A DNA stretch of 64,000 nucleotides from Paraglaciecola psychrophila 170 (GCF_000347635.1 NC_020514.1:2232001-2296000), one strand, 5' to 3'; counted from the first letter of the stretch, positions 20,623 to 29,670 are shown. Notes: a model not told the origin generated them from the letters alone. A program made the numbers and translations.

Positions 20623-20655
20623 AATTACGAAATTACATAATTAAATTCCGTAATT
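20623..20655. promoter_or_regulatory. Candidate XylR operator
   Basis: AATTACGAAATT (20623-20634) and AATTCCGTAATT (20644-20655) form an 11-of-12 inverted repeat around a 9-base centre, between the divergent xylBA and xylR genes. Position and symmetry fit an activator site for xylBA. Assignment to XylR is inference. Confidence 0.55.
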
Positions 20656-20726
20656 TGTTTTATTATTAATCTGTTTTTAGTTATGCTTAAGACGAATTTT
20701 TAGCCAAGCGGCAGAGGCATCAAGCA

Positions 20727-21950
20727 GTGAAATACAGCAGACTGAGTGGCCAAGAAAACAGGCAATATAGTATTAGTTTGTTGTTTAATGCTAATAAGGT
20801 TTACGACCGTCAAGTAATAGAAGGTATAGGTCACTATTTACAATCTACAAAAGTCGATTGGGATGTATACCTTGAAGAAGACTGCTTGGCTCGCCTAAAC
20901 AATTTAGATAATTGGGAAGTGGATGGGATCATTGCGGATTTTGATGATCCGCATATGCAAGCGGCACTAACTGACTTAGATATTCCAGTGATTGGGGTGG
21001 GAGGGTCATATCAATGCGCAGCCGATTACCCAGATGTACCCTATGTCGCCACCGACAATCAAGCTGTGGTCAATTGTGCTTATCAACACCTTAAGAAAAA
21101 AGGCCTGCAACGCTTCGCTTTTTATGGTTTGCCACCAGATAAAGAACATCGCTGGGCCCTAGAGCGTGAAAGAGCCATTGTTAATTTGTGTGAAAAAGAC
21201 GGTTTTAGTTGTTCTGTGTATCGTGGTTATAAAACTCAGCCTGATACTTGGCAGCATAGTATGAATAGACTTGCTGACTGGATTGAAAGTTTGCCTTTAC
21301 CTATTGGTGTCATCGCTGTCACCGATGCTAGGGCTAGACATTTACTGCAGGCCTGTGATAAGAACAGTCGATTGGTGCCCGATCAAGTTTCAATTGTGGG
21401 CATAGATGATGACGATATTGCTCGTAACTTAAGTCGGGTGAGTTTAAGTTCAGTCAGCCAAGGTTGTTTTGATATGGGCTTTCAAGCTGCAAAATTGTTA
21501 CATCGACAACTTAATCGGCAAATAACAAAAAAGTCACCTGACCAAAAATCAACACCAGCGCCTAGAGTCCTTGTACCGCCAATGGGGATAATTCAGCGTC
21601 AATCGACTGATTTTAAAGCACTACAAGATACTTATGTGATCCAAGCTATGCACTACGTTCGCCAACATGCTTGTCGTGGAATTAAAGTAGAGCAAGTGAT
21701 TAATTATGTTGGAATATCTCGCTCAAATTTGGAACAACGATTTGTACAAGAATGCGGTCACAGCATTCATACTGAAATCCATAATGAAAAGCTAAATAGA
21801 GCCTGTAAAATGTTAGCCGAGACCGATTCCGAATTAGCAGAAATTGCCAATTCATGCGGTTACCCCTCAATTCAATATTTATATGCCGTATTTAAAAAGC
21901 ACTTTGGACAAACTCCAAAACAATACAAACGTGACATATTACAAAGCTAA
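20727..21950 (+). CDS. xylR: Xylose operon regulator, AraC family with periplasmic-binding-protein-like sensor
   Basis: 407 residues. The N-terminal two-thirds is a LacI/PBP-type sugar sensor (LLFNANKVYDRQVIEGIGHY, IADFDDPHMQAAL, VGVGGSY, IAVTDARARHLL, VGIDDDDIARNLSRVSLSSV). The C-terminal third is an AraC DNA-binding domain (HACRGIKVEQVINYVGISRS and CGYPSIQYLYAVFKKHFGQTPKQY). This architecture is specific to XylR, which activates xylose genes when bound to xylose. The start is a GTG at 20727; the N-terminus is a few residues longer than in E. coli. Confidence 0.92.
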   Translation: MKYSRLSGQENRQYSISLLFNANKVYDRQVIEGIGHYLQSTKVDWDVYLEEDCLARLNNLDNWEVDGIIADFDDPHMQAALTDLDIPVIGVGGSYQCAADYPDVPYVATDNQAVVNCAYQHLKKKGLQRFAFYGLPPDKEHRWALERERAIVNLCEKDGFSCSVYRGYKTQPDTWQHSMNRLADWIESLPLPIGVIAVTDARARHLLQACDKNSRLVPDQVSIVGIDDDDIARNLSRVSLSSVSQGCFDMGFQAAKLLHRQLNRQITKKSPDQKSTPAPRVLVPPMGIIQRQSTDFKALQDTYVIQAMHYVRQHACRGIKVEQVINYVGISRSNLEQRFVQECGHSIHTEIHNEKLNRACKMLAETDSELAEIANSCGYPSIQYLYAVFKKHFGQTPKQYKRDILQS

Positions 21951-21987
21951 ACTGGTAGTGTGAAGCTATTGTGAGACTAGGGCGTGT

Positions 21988-22701
21988 GGTACTGTCAAGT
22001 TAATAAGCTGAATCAGAAAAATAAGATAATCTGAGCATGCAAAATACCAATATTTATCCCGGATATCGCTATCCACCCCAAATAATCAGTCACGCTGTGT
22101 GGCTTTATCATAGATTTACACTTAGCTTCAGTGACATCGAAGAGTTACTGGCAGCAAGGGGCATTAATGTCAGTTACGAAACTGTCAGAAATTGGTGTTA
22201 TAAATTCGGGCAAAGGTACTGCAGTAAAATCAGGAAGAACCGTGGACGATTAGGTGATACTTGGTATCTTGATGAGGTATTTATCAAGATCAACGGTGTT
22301 CTGCATTATCTTTGGCGGGCAGTAGATCAAGATGGCGATGAAATCGATATTCTCGTTCAAAAACGTAAGGATAAACATGCGAAAGAGCTGATACCCGGTG
22401 TAGAACACTCCACCCAGCACTACGAAAACAACCGATATGAATTATCTCATCAACCTAGTCGACAACAGGAAAGGCAGATGAGGAAATTTAAATCCCAAGG
22501 TCAGGCTCAACGATTTCTCTCCTGTCATGGAGTGGTTAATAATCTGTTTAGGCTTGGTCGCCATTTAATGAAAGCGAATAATTATAGATTTATCCGTGAC
22601 AAATCGTTTATTGAATGGAACAGGGCGAGTTATGTCCAAAATTTGGCATAGGTAGTTAAACTACCATTCAATTCATCCGATCCCGGTAACTTGACAGTAC
22701 C
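21988..22701 (+). mobile_element. IS6-family insertion sequence, defective
   Basis: Perfect 15-base terminal inverted repeats GGTACTGTCAAGTTA (21988-22002) and TAACTTGACAGTACC (22687-22701) bound a 714-base element with one transposase gene. The flanking eight bases differ (no target duplication), as often seen for IS6 copies left by cointegrate recombination. The transposase is internally deleted. Confidence 0.88.
22037..22651 (+). CDS. IS6-family transposase with internal deletion
   Basis: 204 residues instead of about 230-240. The N-terminal zinc/HTH-like part (YRYPPQIISHAVWLYHRFTL, ELLAARGINVSYETVRNW) and the first catalytic Asp in GDTWYLDEVFIKINGVLHYL are present. After ILVQKRKDKHAK the sequence jumps to ELIPGVEHSTQHYENNRYE, skipping roughly 25-30 residues that in IS26-like proteins hold the second catalytic Asp (the TDKL motif). 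The third acidic residue (YELSHQPSR) remains. The deletion is in frame, so a stable but presumably inactive protein could be made. Confidence 0.85.
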   Translation: MQNTNIYPGYRYPPQIISHAVWLYHRFTLSFSDIEELLAARGINVSYETVRNWCYKFGQRYCSKIRKNRGRLGDTWYLDEVFIKINGVLHYLWRAVDQDGDEIDILVQKRKDKHAKELIPGVEHSTQHYENNRYELSHQPSRQQERQMRKFKSQGQAQRFLSCHGVVNNLFRLGRHLMKANNYRFIRDKSFIEWNRASYVQNLA

Positions 22702-23751
22702 AAATCAAAACCTATGTGGACTAATAGATTAGGTCAAGAGCTATTCAGAGAGATCCTAAAATAGGCAACGCTCGATTATACAAATTATTTAACTTAATCT
22801 TAACTCTTCATACGTCATAGATTGATAGTTTTTCGACAACTGCATTAGGTTACGGATAGGGTACGGTTTTTAGGGGGTTGGCGCGTAGGCCCTTAGAATT
22901 GGTACAACCGAGTGGACTCGAACCACCGACCCCTACCATGTCAAGAAAGCGGACTGAAATTAACATAAACCCTTTAATCACGTGGTCTTGGCGGCTATTT
23001 AGACACTTTTTAGGGTGCCGAAATTGCGCCAAATGCGGGAAACGCAAACCTATTGGAATCAATAGCTTACGTTTTTCAAACCACTGTATAAGGTTACGGG
23101 CTATCGACTAAGATCGACCAACCATTTCATGCTGTGTTTACTAGGTTTAAGCTCGTCGATTTCCTTTGGTAAAGCGCACGTTTGGCAATACCAAACGGCT
23201 GATAACTTAATTCTATAGTTGACAAAAACATCAATGCAGCATCATTCTAATTCAAGCTCAAAAGAACCACCGTTTCGGATAATAGGCAATTTAGTCGATA
23301 GTCTCTTAGGTGCCAATTGCCGTCATTCGCCACTGATTTTGTAATCGCAGTAATTTTCCATAAAGCGGACTCTAAATCAACTATATATAAGCTCAGGTAT
23401 AATGAGATTTAGTAAATAATGCCTGTTTCGTTTCCTATTATGTAATTTTGACTGGTCTCGCTTTCTTTTTCTAAAAAACGCTAAGTCATTCATTTAATTA
23501 TGGAAAATATTTTATGCATAGTATTTAATAGGAAGCATAAAAAGTCGCGTTAAAGTCAGGCTTCTTTTGTTTTTGCAATTCTTAGTGGTTTTGATGGCAT
23601 GATAGTGAAAAATATTTTATAAAATCAAAAGGTAATCACTGAAAGTGACGGAAATAAAAATCAAATCGAGAAGTTACATATTCGACATGCTCGATAATAA
23701 GTGTTGAGTGTTTTAGTCGTCTAGCAAATTGTATCAGGAGTCTTTAAAACG
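22702..23751. other. Gene-free junction between chromosome and prophage/cargo
   Basis: About 1 kb without a believable gene. The only recognised object is the tRNA-Val fragment at 22900-22945; short open frames over it are by-products of tRNA sequence. The right part is AT-rich and should hold the promoter of the ATPase gene at 23752. Confidence 0.6.
22900..22945 (-). other. 3' fragment of tRNA-Val(GAC), likely phage attachment site (attL)
   Basis: Read on the minus strand, these 46 bases run from the anticodon loop CTTGACAT through GGTAGGGGTCGGTGG, the TTCGAGT T-loop and the acceptor strand to a terminal CCA, as in bacterial valW-type genes. The bases before the loop do not pair with the anticodon arm, so the 5' half is missing and the gene is not functional. 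Integrases commonly leave such a 3' tRNA copy at the far end of an inserted element. Orientation fits an element starting here and extending right, with an intact tRNA-Val(GAC) on the minus strand at its other end. Confidence 0.7.
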
Positions 23752-25885
23752 ATGTTGACAGAAAAGAACAGGGATGAATTCTATAAAGTAGCAGATTCAT
23801 TAAAACGATTTAAACGTGCTGATATAAAAGATTCTCAAGAACGCTCACTCATTGACACGCTTTACACTGACTTGTTGCCTGAGAATCAAGTTTATAAAAT
23901 GGTTTTATCTGATAACACTACATTTTTGGTAGGTAGAAAAGGAACTGGTAAATCGACCATAATCTTACGTTTAGAAAGTGAATATCGAAAGAAGGACGAT
24001 TACATACCTTGTTACATTGATACTAAAACTGTTTTTGAAAGTACAAAAAGTGACTATCAAAACTTAGATTACTTAAAAGGCAGGATTCCAAATGAAGCTT
24101 TGGAAAAATACTTAATTGAACGCTCATTCATACAGAATGTACTAAAAGCAATTGTTGATGAAATGGACATCAAGGCTAAACCTTACCTTATCAAATTTGC
24201 CAACTTACTTGGTTTAAGTAAAACAAATAGAGTTAAGGATGGGATTTCTGAGCTTTATAAAAAATAGAAAATAATGAACACCTCAAATCTATCGAACTTC
24301 CAGTAATAAATGAGTATGTCAATTCCATCTCGGGTGCACATGAAGTTGAAAGTGCTAAAAGCTATAAAAATTCTGGAGAGGCAAACTTCAGCCTTGATCT
24401 TAAAGGACCTAAGGTTGGTGTAAAAGATGGATACTCGAAGACATCTTCGGATAAAACTAAGCAACTAGAGTCTTGGGAAAAACAATTTTCAGGTGCGTTA
24501 TTGAAAGTATTTCAAATCAAGGATGTGATGGATGAAATACAAAAAATATTAAATATTCTAAAAGTAAAAAACTAGTCATATTCCTGGATGATTTCTCTGA
24601 AGTTGATGAAAAAACACTTAAAAACTTTGTTGATGTCGTTCTTGCTCCTTTAAATAACTGGGGAGAATTTATTTGTTTTAAAATTGCAGCTTATCCAAAC
24701 AGGATTCATTTCGGTGATATAGATAAAGGCAAGGTAGATATAATTGATCTTGATTTTTATAACCTATATTCAAATTATGATAAAAGTACGATGGAGTCCT
24801 TATCACTAGACTTTACTAAAAGGCTAGTGAACAAAAGAATCAAATATTACAGCACAAATTCACTCGAAGATTTTTTTGACGTCACAAGTAACTCTAATAT
24901 CGATGATTATATGGAATTACTATTTAAAACATCGATGAACGTGCCACGTATCATTGGTAATATTCTTTATTATTGTCATCAAACACATATATCTATAGGT
25001 AAAAAAATAAATAAAGCTGCTATCGACTCTGCGGCTATTAAATACTATGAAAAAGTAATATCTTCCTTTTTCGAACTTACAACTCACAGTTTATTGTCAT
25101 TTGATGAAAAAGTATCAGAGCTACAACAAAAAGAGTTATTGCAAGTTTTCATTTCGCAGCAAAAAAGTATACGAAAACAAATAACAACTGATGAGTTAAC
25201 AAGTGCGGTATATCAATCAGATAAGAAGAACCCATTTACGAGCCATTTTAACTTTTCGCCCAATTTAGAAAAATTTGTTCGCACACTAGAGCTTAACTTT
25301 TTTGTGTCTAAGTATTCAGAAATGAGCGACAGGGACGGAAAGAAAGTGTCTATTTACTGCCTTAATTATGGTTTAACTCTTCTAGAAAACATGAGGTGGG
25401 GAAAACCACCGGGTAGAGATTATAGGACCTACTATATAGCAAGGCCGTTTAATTTTGATAGCATTTTTGAAGATTTCCTTAGGAAATCAAAACATATTTT
25501 ATGTGTAAACCCAAAGTGTAAGAAGTCATACCCTTACGAACAACTACAATTTTTAGAATTTAATAAAATGCGATGCGTAGAGTGCCAATGCCATGTTAAT
25601 GTTAAATCTGTTTCAGAAGAAATTAAAGATGAATTAGAGAGAATTGACAAAAGTAAATTACTACCCGCTATTGAATTAGGTTTATTGCATGAACTTAACA
25701 GTAATAATTCTACAATGCTTGCTAAAGACTTATCTGAAGAGCTCGATATTTCTTCTTATCTAATAGCATCAAGAGCTAAAAAATTAGATGAGACGTTAGG
25801 GCTTATTAATAGAGATAGAAATGGATCGTTAATAAAGTACTCTATTTCAGCCAAAGCAAAAGACGCATATTTCAATAATAAATAA
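23752..25885 (+). CDS. P-loop ATPase with C-terminal zinc ribbon; frame broken twice in A-runs
   Basis: Three pieces join into one protein of about 710 residues if one A is added at 24259-24264 and one at 24541-24546. The Walker A motif GRKGTGKST (residues about 63-71), the Walker B motif KKLVIFLDDFSEVD and a zinc ribbon (CVNPKCKKSYPYEQLQF, then CVECQCHV) are clear. The C-terminal 80 residues look like a winged helix (AKDLSEELDISSYLIASRAK). The layout fits a STAND/Orc-like NTPase of accessory islands, often linked with phage defence; no specific system is recognised. Its stop codon lies at the edge of an integron attC-like site, so it may be a large cassette gene. Confidence 0.7.
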
Positions 25886-25985
25886 CAAACACATAAGCTG
25901 TTAAAGCGGGACAAATTACAGTTGGCTGGTTCCGCTTCGCTACACATTTTAGCCAATTATAATTTTCCACTTAAAGGGCGTTAGA
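25880..25985 (+). other. Integron attC-like recombination site A
   Basis: About 105 bases between ATAACAAAC and GGGCGTTAGAA. The two halves fold on each other: TTAAAGCGGGA and AATTACAGTTGGCT on the left pair with AGCCAATTATAATT and TCCACTTAAAGGGC on the right, with a TTCGC-bearing tip. This matches attC sites of marine gammaproteobacterial integrons, with the core GTTAGAA at 25979-25985. No integron integrase is in the window. Confidence 0.65.
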
Positions 25986-25998
25986 AGGGTAATAAGTA

Positions 25999-26556
25999 AT
26001 GGAGGAAATTAAAGATCCAGAGTTAAAAAATACTTTTCAGTACTATTATCGTGTTCTTCTCTCATATTCCGATTTCAAACACGCGGAAAGATGTGCTAAA
26101 AGGCTTGTTGAGTTTGGAGATACTTATATCCCGGAAAATGAAACTTTAGAGGCTGCTTTGTATAGTTCAATGCTTGTTTCATATTCACGCCCTTTCAATT
26201 CTGGCGGAAATTCTCAAGTTGGAAATATTCCTAGGCTAACAAAAAATATTATTAAATCTTTAACTAGGAAAGAGCAGAAGCTTCATAATTATATTCTACT
26301 ATTAAGAAATAAATTAATAGCTCACTCTGATGCTGAGTTCATTAATCTTGATCCAGTTGTAGCAATTGATATATCTAAAGATTTTATTGTCCCTATTAAG
26401 AATGATCCACTGGCTCCATTTAACGAGTCATATAATCGAGAGTGTTTGAGCCTTTGTGAAAAGCTCATAGTTTGGGCACTTGAAGAACGGGCAGCAATTG
26501 AACCTAGAGTTATCCCGCATTTAAAGAAGGTTAATTTTGCTCAAATATATGAATAA
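25999..26556 (+). CDS. Small cassette-borne protein with HEPN-like RNKLIAH motif
   Basis: 185 residues, mostly helical, no signal peptide. The segment LLRNKLIAHSDAEFI contains an R-x5-H motif as in HEPN-type ribonuclease domains such as those of AbiU2-like abortive-infection proteins; the rest is not recognised. It starts 14 bases after the core of attC-like site A and ends 4 bases before the TTCTAAC core of site B, exactly the layout of an integron gene cassette. A toxin or defence role is inference. Confidence 0.6.
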   Translation: MEEIKDPELKNTFQYYYRVLLSYSDFKHAERCAKRLVEFGDTYIPENETLEAALYSSMLVSYSRPFNSGGNSQVGNIPRLTKNIIKSLTRKEQKLHNYILLLRNKLIAHSDAEFINLDPVVAIDISKDFIVPIKNDPLAPFNESYNRECLSLCEKLIVWALEERAAIEPRVIPHLKKVNFAQIYE

Positions 26557-26559
26557 GCC

Positions 26560-26690
26560 TTCTAACAAAGTGTTCAATTTAGTTACAGCCGCAAAAAGCG
26601 CGGCTTCCACGGGACAACCTTCGCGGTGATTCGGTTACCCATGAACACGGCGTAATGCCCGCTTTAAAGCTGTAGTTATCCACTGACTCT
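26560..26690 (+). other. Integron attC-like site B, 3' end unclear
   Basis: Begins with TTCTAACAAAG, the complement of the GTTAGAA core of site A, and contains GC-rich inverted segments (GCCGCAAAAAGCGCGGC). The right-hand core is not clear, so the site may be degenerate or its end lies elsewhere. Confidence 0.45.
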
Positions 26691-26758
26691 CAAAAAGTCG
26701 ACTTTTTACACAGCCTGTGCCAAATAGTAGACATACGGTATCTAAAATTTGGAATGAT

Positions 26759-27553
26759 TTAGTTGCTAGTTTCCTGATTAATAATAATGTCTATTTGCTT
26801 AATAGCTTGATGTGAGCTATCAACTTTATTGAATAAGACACGAGCTATTTTTAATTGCTCCAGTGATTTTGTTTTTTGATTGGAATCATTAAGGTAAATC
26901 GAATAATGAAATAAAATATTACCTAGAATCTCATCTTCGTCGGCATAGTTTAGTTGTAGTTTAATAATGAGTTTCTCAAATAATGGCCAATACTTCTCAT
27001 GCTCATAAACAGAAAGTAAATCCTGCATTATTGTTGGATTATTTGTATCTAGTTGAAAAAATGCAACCGAATAGTCAATGGCTGACTCTAAGCGATTCAA
27101 ATTAAGTTCCCCCTGAATAAGAGGAGTAATATTTTCATAATATTCAGGTCGCGTTTCCCAACATAGCTTTCGGTAACGCATTTCGTCGCTAAATTCTTTC
27201 ATTTCTGAATACCACTTTGCCAGCTGATTATACGCAGCAGCAAGCTCTAATGGATTTGTTATATTTATAATTTCTGACTCTAATTGTTCAATAATTTTAG
27301 TGTTTTCAAATGTTATTTTATCTGGAAATGAATATTGCAGAAGGTGATTAAGTTTTCTAATATTTTTGTTTTGTACCTGCTCAGATGTAAATAGGACAAA
27401 AAATGCTATAAACTCGATGCAATCGATAAATCCGGTAATCTCTTTTCCAGTAAGTTCATCAAATTGAGCCAAACGAATATATGTTTCAAGCTTATCTTTC
27501 CTGTCAGGAGACCTATGATTACTTATGGAAAGATTTGTGTATATTTCCTCCAT
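26759..27553 (-). CDS. TPR-like helical protein next to Mrr-type nuclease
   Basis: 264 residues, acidic and almost entirely helical. The middle part has tetratricopeptide-like helix pairs (ELAAAYNQLAKWYSEMKEFS, LNRLESAIDYSVAFFQLDTN, YEHEKYWPLFEKLIIKLQLN). No enzyme motif or membrane segment is visible. It follows the Mrr-type nuclease by 20 bases in the same direction, so the two likely form a unit in which this protein is a partner or regulator. Function not recognised. Confidence 0.6.
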   Translation of the reverse strand: MEEIYTNLSISNHRSPDRKDKLETYIRLAQFDELTGKEITGFIDCIEFIAFFVLFTSEQVQNKNIRKLNHLLQYSFPDKITFENTKIIEQLESEIINITNPLELAAAYNQLAKWYSEMKEFSDEMRYRKLCWETRPEYYENITPLIQGELNLNRLESAIDYSVAFFQLDTNNPTIMQDLLSVYEHEKYWPLFEKLIIKLQLNYADEDEILGNILFHYSIYLNDSNQKTKSLEQLKIARVLFNKVDSSHQAIKQIDIIINQETSN

Positions 27554-27573
27554 TCGACTATTTTGTTTTTCTA

Positions 27574-28149
27574 CTAATTCACTAATAGATGATACATTTT
27601 GGTTTTTTTAAATATATTAAAGTACATCCATTCATTTTGTTTTTGTGCTTTTTTAAGATCAAGACCTCTTTGATACAAACAACATGTAAAACCATCTTGT
27701 TTTGAATTATCAACAACCCAACCAAAAGGAGAAGATATAAATAACGAATTATTTTCCGAATAGGGAATTGCTGCCAAATTTTGATGTAGCAAAAATTCGT
27801 CAAAATTTAGAACATCAAGTTCTAACTTTTCAGTACCATAATAAGCGCGATTGATCGCGGCTTTGGAATAACCTTTTTGAGTTACCATCAAACCTTGATT
27901 TGCATCTAGATCTTGGAGCATTGATATAAAAGACTCAACACACTTTATATCAATAGGTTTTGAAAAATATTTAGCATCGACTACTACTCTACTGGCGAAA
28001 CCTGCTACATCATCTTCGATCAATACGTCAATCTGACGTTCTATTTTGGAATAGCGACCAGTTATTTTCGCATCATATGTAATAGAAGCATTGGGGTAAG
28101 TTTTAGAGAAGTAATCATGTATTTCTTTTTCATAATCTTTCCAGTCCAT
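27574..28149 (-). CDS. Mrr-type restriction endonuclease domain protein
   Basis: 191 residues. The N-terminal half holds a PD-(D/E)xK core: RQIDVLIEDDVAG followed by RVVVDAKYFSKPI, then the helix of the nuclease fold and a strand with GLMVTQKGYSKAAINRA. Mrr-type enzymes cut modified or foreign DNA. It would be the first gene of a leftward pair with the TPR-like protein. Its location between an attachment-site remnant and the phage integrase suggests phage- or island-borne defence. Confidence 0.75.
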   Translation of the reverse strand: MDWKDYEKEIHDYFSKTYPNASITYDAKITGRYSKIERQIDVLIEDDVAGFASRVVVDAKYFSKPIDIKCVESFISMLQDLDANQGLMVTQKGYSKAAINRAYYGTEKLELDVLNFDEFLLHQNLAAIPYSENNSLFISSPFGWVVDNSKQDGFTCCLYQRGLDLKKAQKQNEWMYFNIFKKTKMYHLLVN

Positions 28150-28238
28150 TATTACTTCCCTTTATTTTCAATTTTATATCTGATTGATATTAGCCTTCCA
28201 ACTAAAAACTACGTTAACCTAAATAGGGAAAATATCCA

Positions 28239-28267
28239 ACGACCGCAAATCGCTCAGAACGGTCGTT
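28239..28267 (-). terminator. Hairpin after the integrase gene
   Basis: AACGACCG and CGGTCGTT arms (8 bp) with a 13-base loop lie about 35 bases beyond the integrase stop on its transcript. On that strand GGATATTTT follows, a weak U-tract. Probably ends the left early operon. Confidence 0.5.
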
Positions 28268-28302
28268 CGAGTTAATATCCTGACTATCTCATCAGAGCTA
28301 CA

Positions 28303-29454
28303 TTATATTTTGATTTCTCCCGCTGGAACTCTAACCCATTCAATATGATTTTCTTGATAAATCTTTGTTGATTTTGCATCCGCATGAGCAGCCCTCGATT
28401 GTGGATCAAGTCCTGCTTCGGTATATAAATGAATTGATAATGCGCGTATTTCATGAAACGTCGGGCGTTCGTCTTTTCCAAGGCTAGAATATGCTCCTAC
28501 AGAGTCACGAACCTTGCTAAATTGGCGGCTAATATATTTACTACTTACTTGTGTTGGGTGGTCGCAACCTTCGCCCACTAGCTTTGGGTACCTTGAAAGC
28601 CTATGGACTATATAAGGGCTTAAAAGTTTGTCACGACTATTAGCAACTATCTGTTTAAGCGCTTCAGTAATGGGGATCTCTACCCGCGACGATTCTTTGG
28701 TTTGAACCTTTTGCCTATGTATACGCAAAAATCCATAAACCAAAACACCGTCCAAAACTTCTGGCACGTCTAAAAACCTGCAGTCACGATATTTTAACCG
28801 ACTAATTTCAAGCGTTGCATGTGTTGTTTGCATGGCCAATGCCATTGCTACTTTTAGAAAGCCTGGTGCAGCATCATAAATCAATTGAAATTCAGCTAGT
28901 TTTAATCGAGTTCGCTTCTTAGCTTCAAGCTTTTTGGCTTTTTTATCATTCGCATAGTTGTAGGCCATGGCTGACATATCAACAAGGTATGAAAATACTT
29001 TCTTCAAAAATGATATTTTTCTGTTGTAAACTTCGGCGCTCTTACCTGCTGTGTATTCAATTAAAAAGTCGTTTACATTTTCAAGCGTAATTGATTTGGT
29101 GTAAGTGTCGCCTTGCTGTTCTAACAGTCGTTCGCAATCATTCAAGAAAGTTGTTAGAACTTCATTGCTCAATGATTCGTCTTTTTTTACTCGGTTAATA
29201 ACTTTAGGTAACCAATACTTAAGAGTCCGGTTGTATTTATCGCCTCGTTCTAACATGTCGATCATTGGGTTGCGATATTCAGCGTTAAATAGCTTGGCCG
29301 CTTCTTTTGCATCAACTCGATTTGTGCCAATTGGAAACCAAAAATCTTTACCACTTGGGTATCGATATCTGAGCCGCTCAACGCCACGAAGGCGAACGGG
29401 TGATAAACCCGTTGGCATATCTTCGTTGGTTAATTTTTTACGTCTTGGTGCCAT
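28303..29454 (-). CDS. int: Phage integrase (tyrosine recombinase)
   Basis: 383 residues. The C-terminal domain keeps the HEIR (HxxR) box, a later His in AHADAKST and the catalytic Tyr in KIYQENH, in the normal order and spacing. The first catalytic Arg is not obvious at its usual place: the segment reads LAMQTTHATLEISRLKYRD, so the assignment of that residue needs alignment. The N-terminal part looks like an arm-type DNA-binding domain, rich in Arg and Lys. The gene is last in a leftward operon, right after the excisionase-like gene. It would integrate and excise the prophage, probably at tRNA-Val. Confidence 0.85.
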   Translation of the reverse strand: MAPRRKKLTNEDMPTGLSPVRLRGVERLRYRYPSGKDFWFPIGTNRVDAKEAAKLFNAEYRNPMIDMLERGDKYNRTLKYWLPKVINRVKKDESLSNEVLTTFLNDCERLLEQQGDTYTKSITLENVNDFLIEYTAGKSAEVYNRKISFLKKVFSYLVDMSAMAYNYANDKKAKKLEAKKRTRLKLAEFQLIYDAAPGFLKVAMALAMQTTHATLEISRLKYRDCRFLDVPEVLDGVLVYGFLRIHRQKVQTKESSRVEIPITEALKQIVANSRDKLLSPYIVHRLSRYPKLVGEGCDHPTQVSSKYISRQFSKVRDSVGAYSSLGKDERPTFHEIRALSIHLYTEAGLDPQSRAAHADAKSTKIYQENHIEWVRVPAGEIKI

Positions 29455-29670
29455 TTAAGCGGCCTTAGCTTTCATCATATCTAGCAGTGTTTGACTGTTA
29501 GATTTTGGCGCATCATTAACATGGATCAAGTATTGACCACCGGGTGTTTTTTCAACTTTTGTATTAGATGGCATTTTACCCGCTTTGATCCAATTGCGAA
29601 TGGTTTTGTCTGTCACTTTTCCGAACCAAACTTCAACGGCGTACTCATTTGGCTTGTATGTTTTCATCAC
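29455..29670 (-). CDS. Excisionase-like small DNA-binding protein
   Basis: 71 residues. The segment VEVWFGKVTDKTIRNWIKAG resembles the MerR-like winged helix of phage excisionases, followed by KTPGGQYLIHV. It ends one base before the integrase start, the usual xis-int order. It would direct the integrase toward excision. Confidence 0.65.
   Translation of the reverse strand: MMKTYKPNEYAVEVWFGKVTDKTIRNWIKAGKMPSNTKVEKTPGGQYLIHVNDAPKSNSQTLLDMMKAKAA

Noticed and set aside
22850-23111. Open frames on both strands over the junction
   Set aside because: They cover the tRNA-Val fragment; proteins of this kind (QPSGLEPPT and VGVGGSSPLG) are common artefacts of tRNA sequence.
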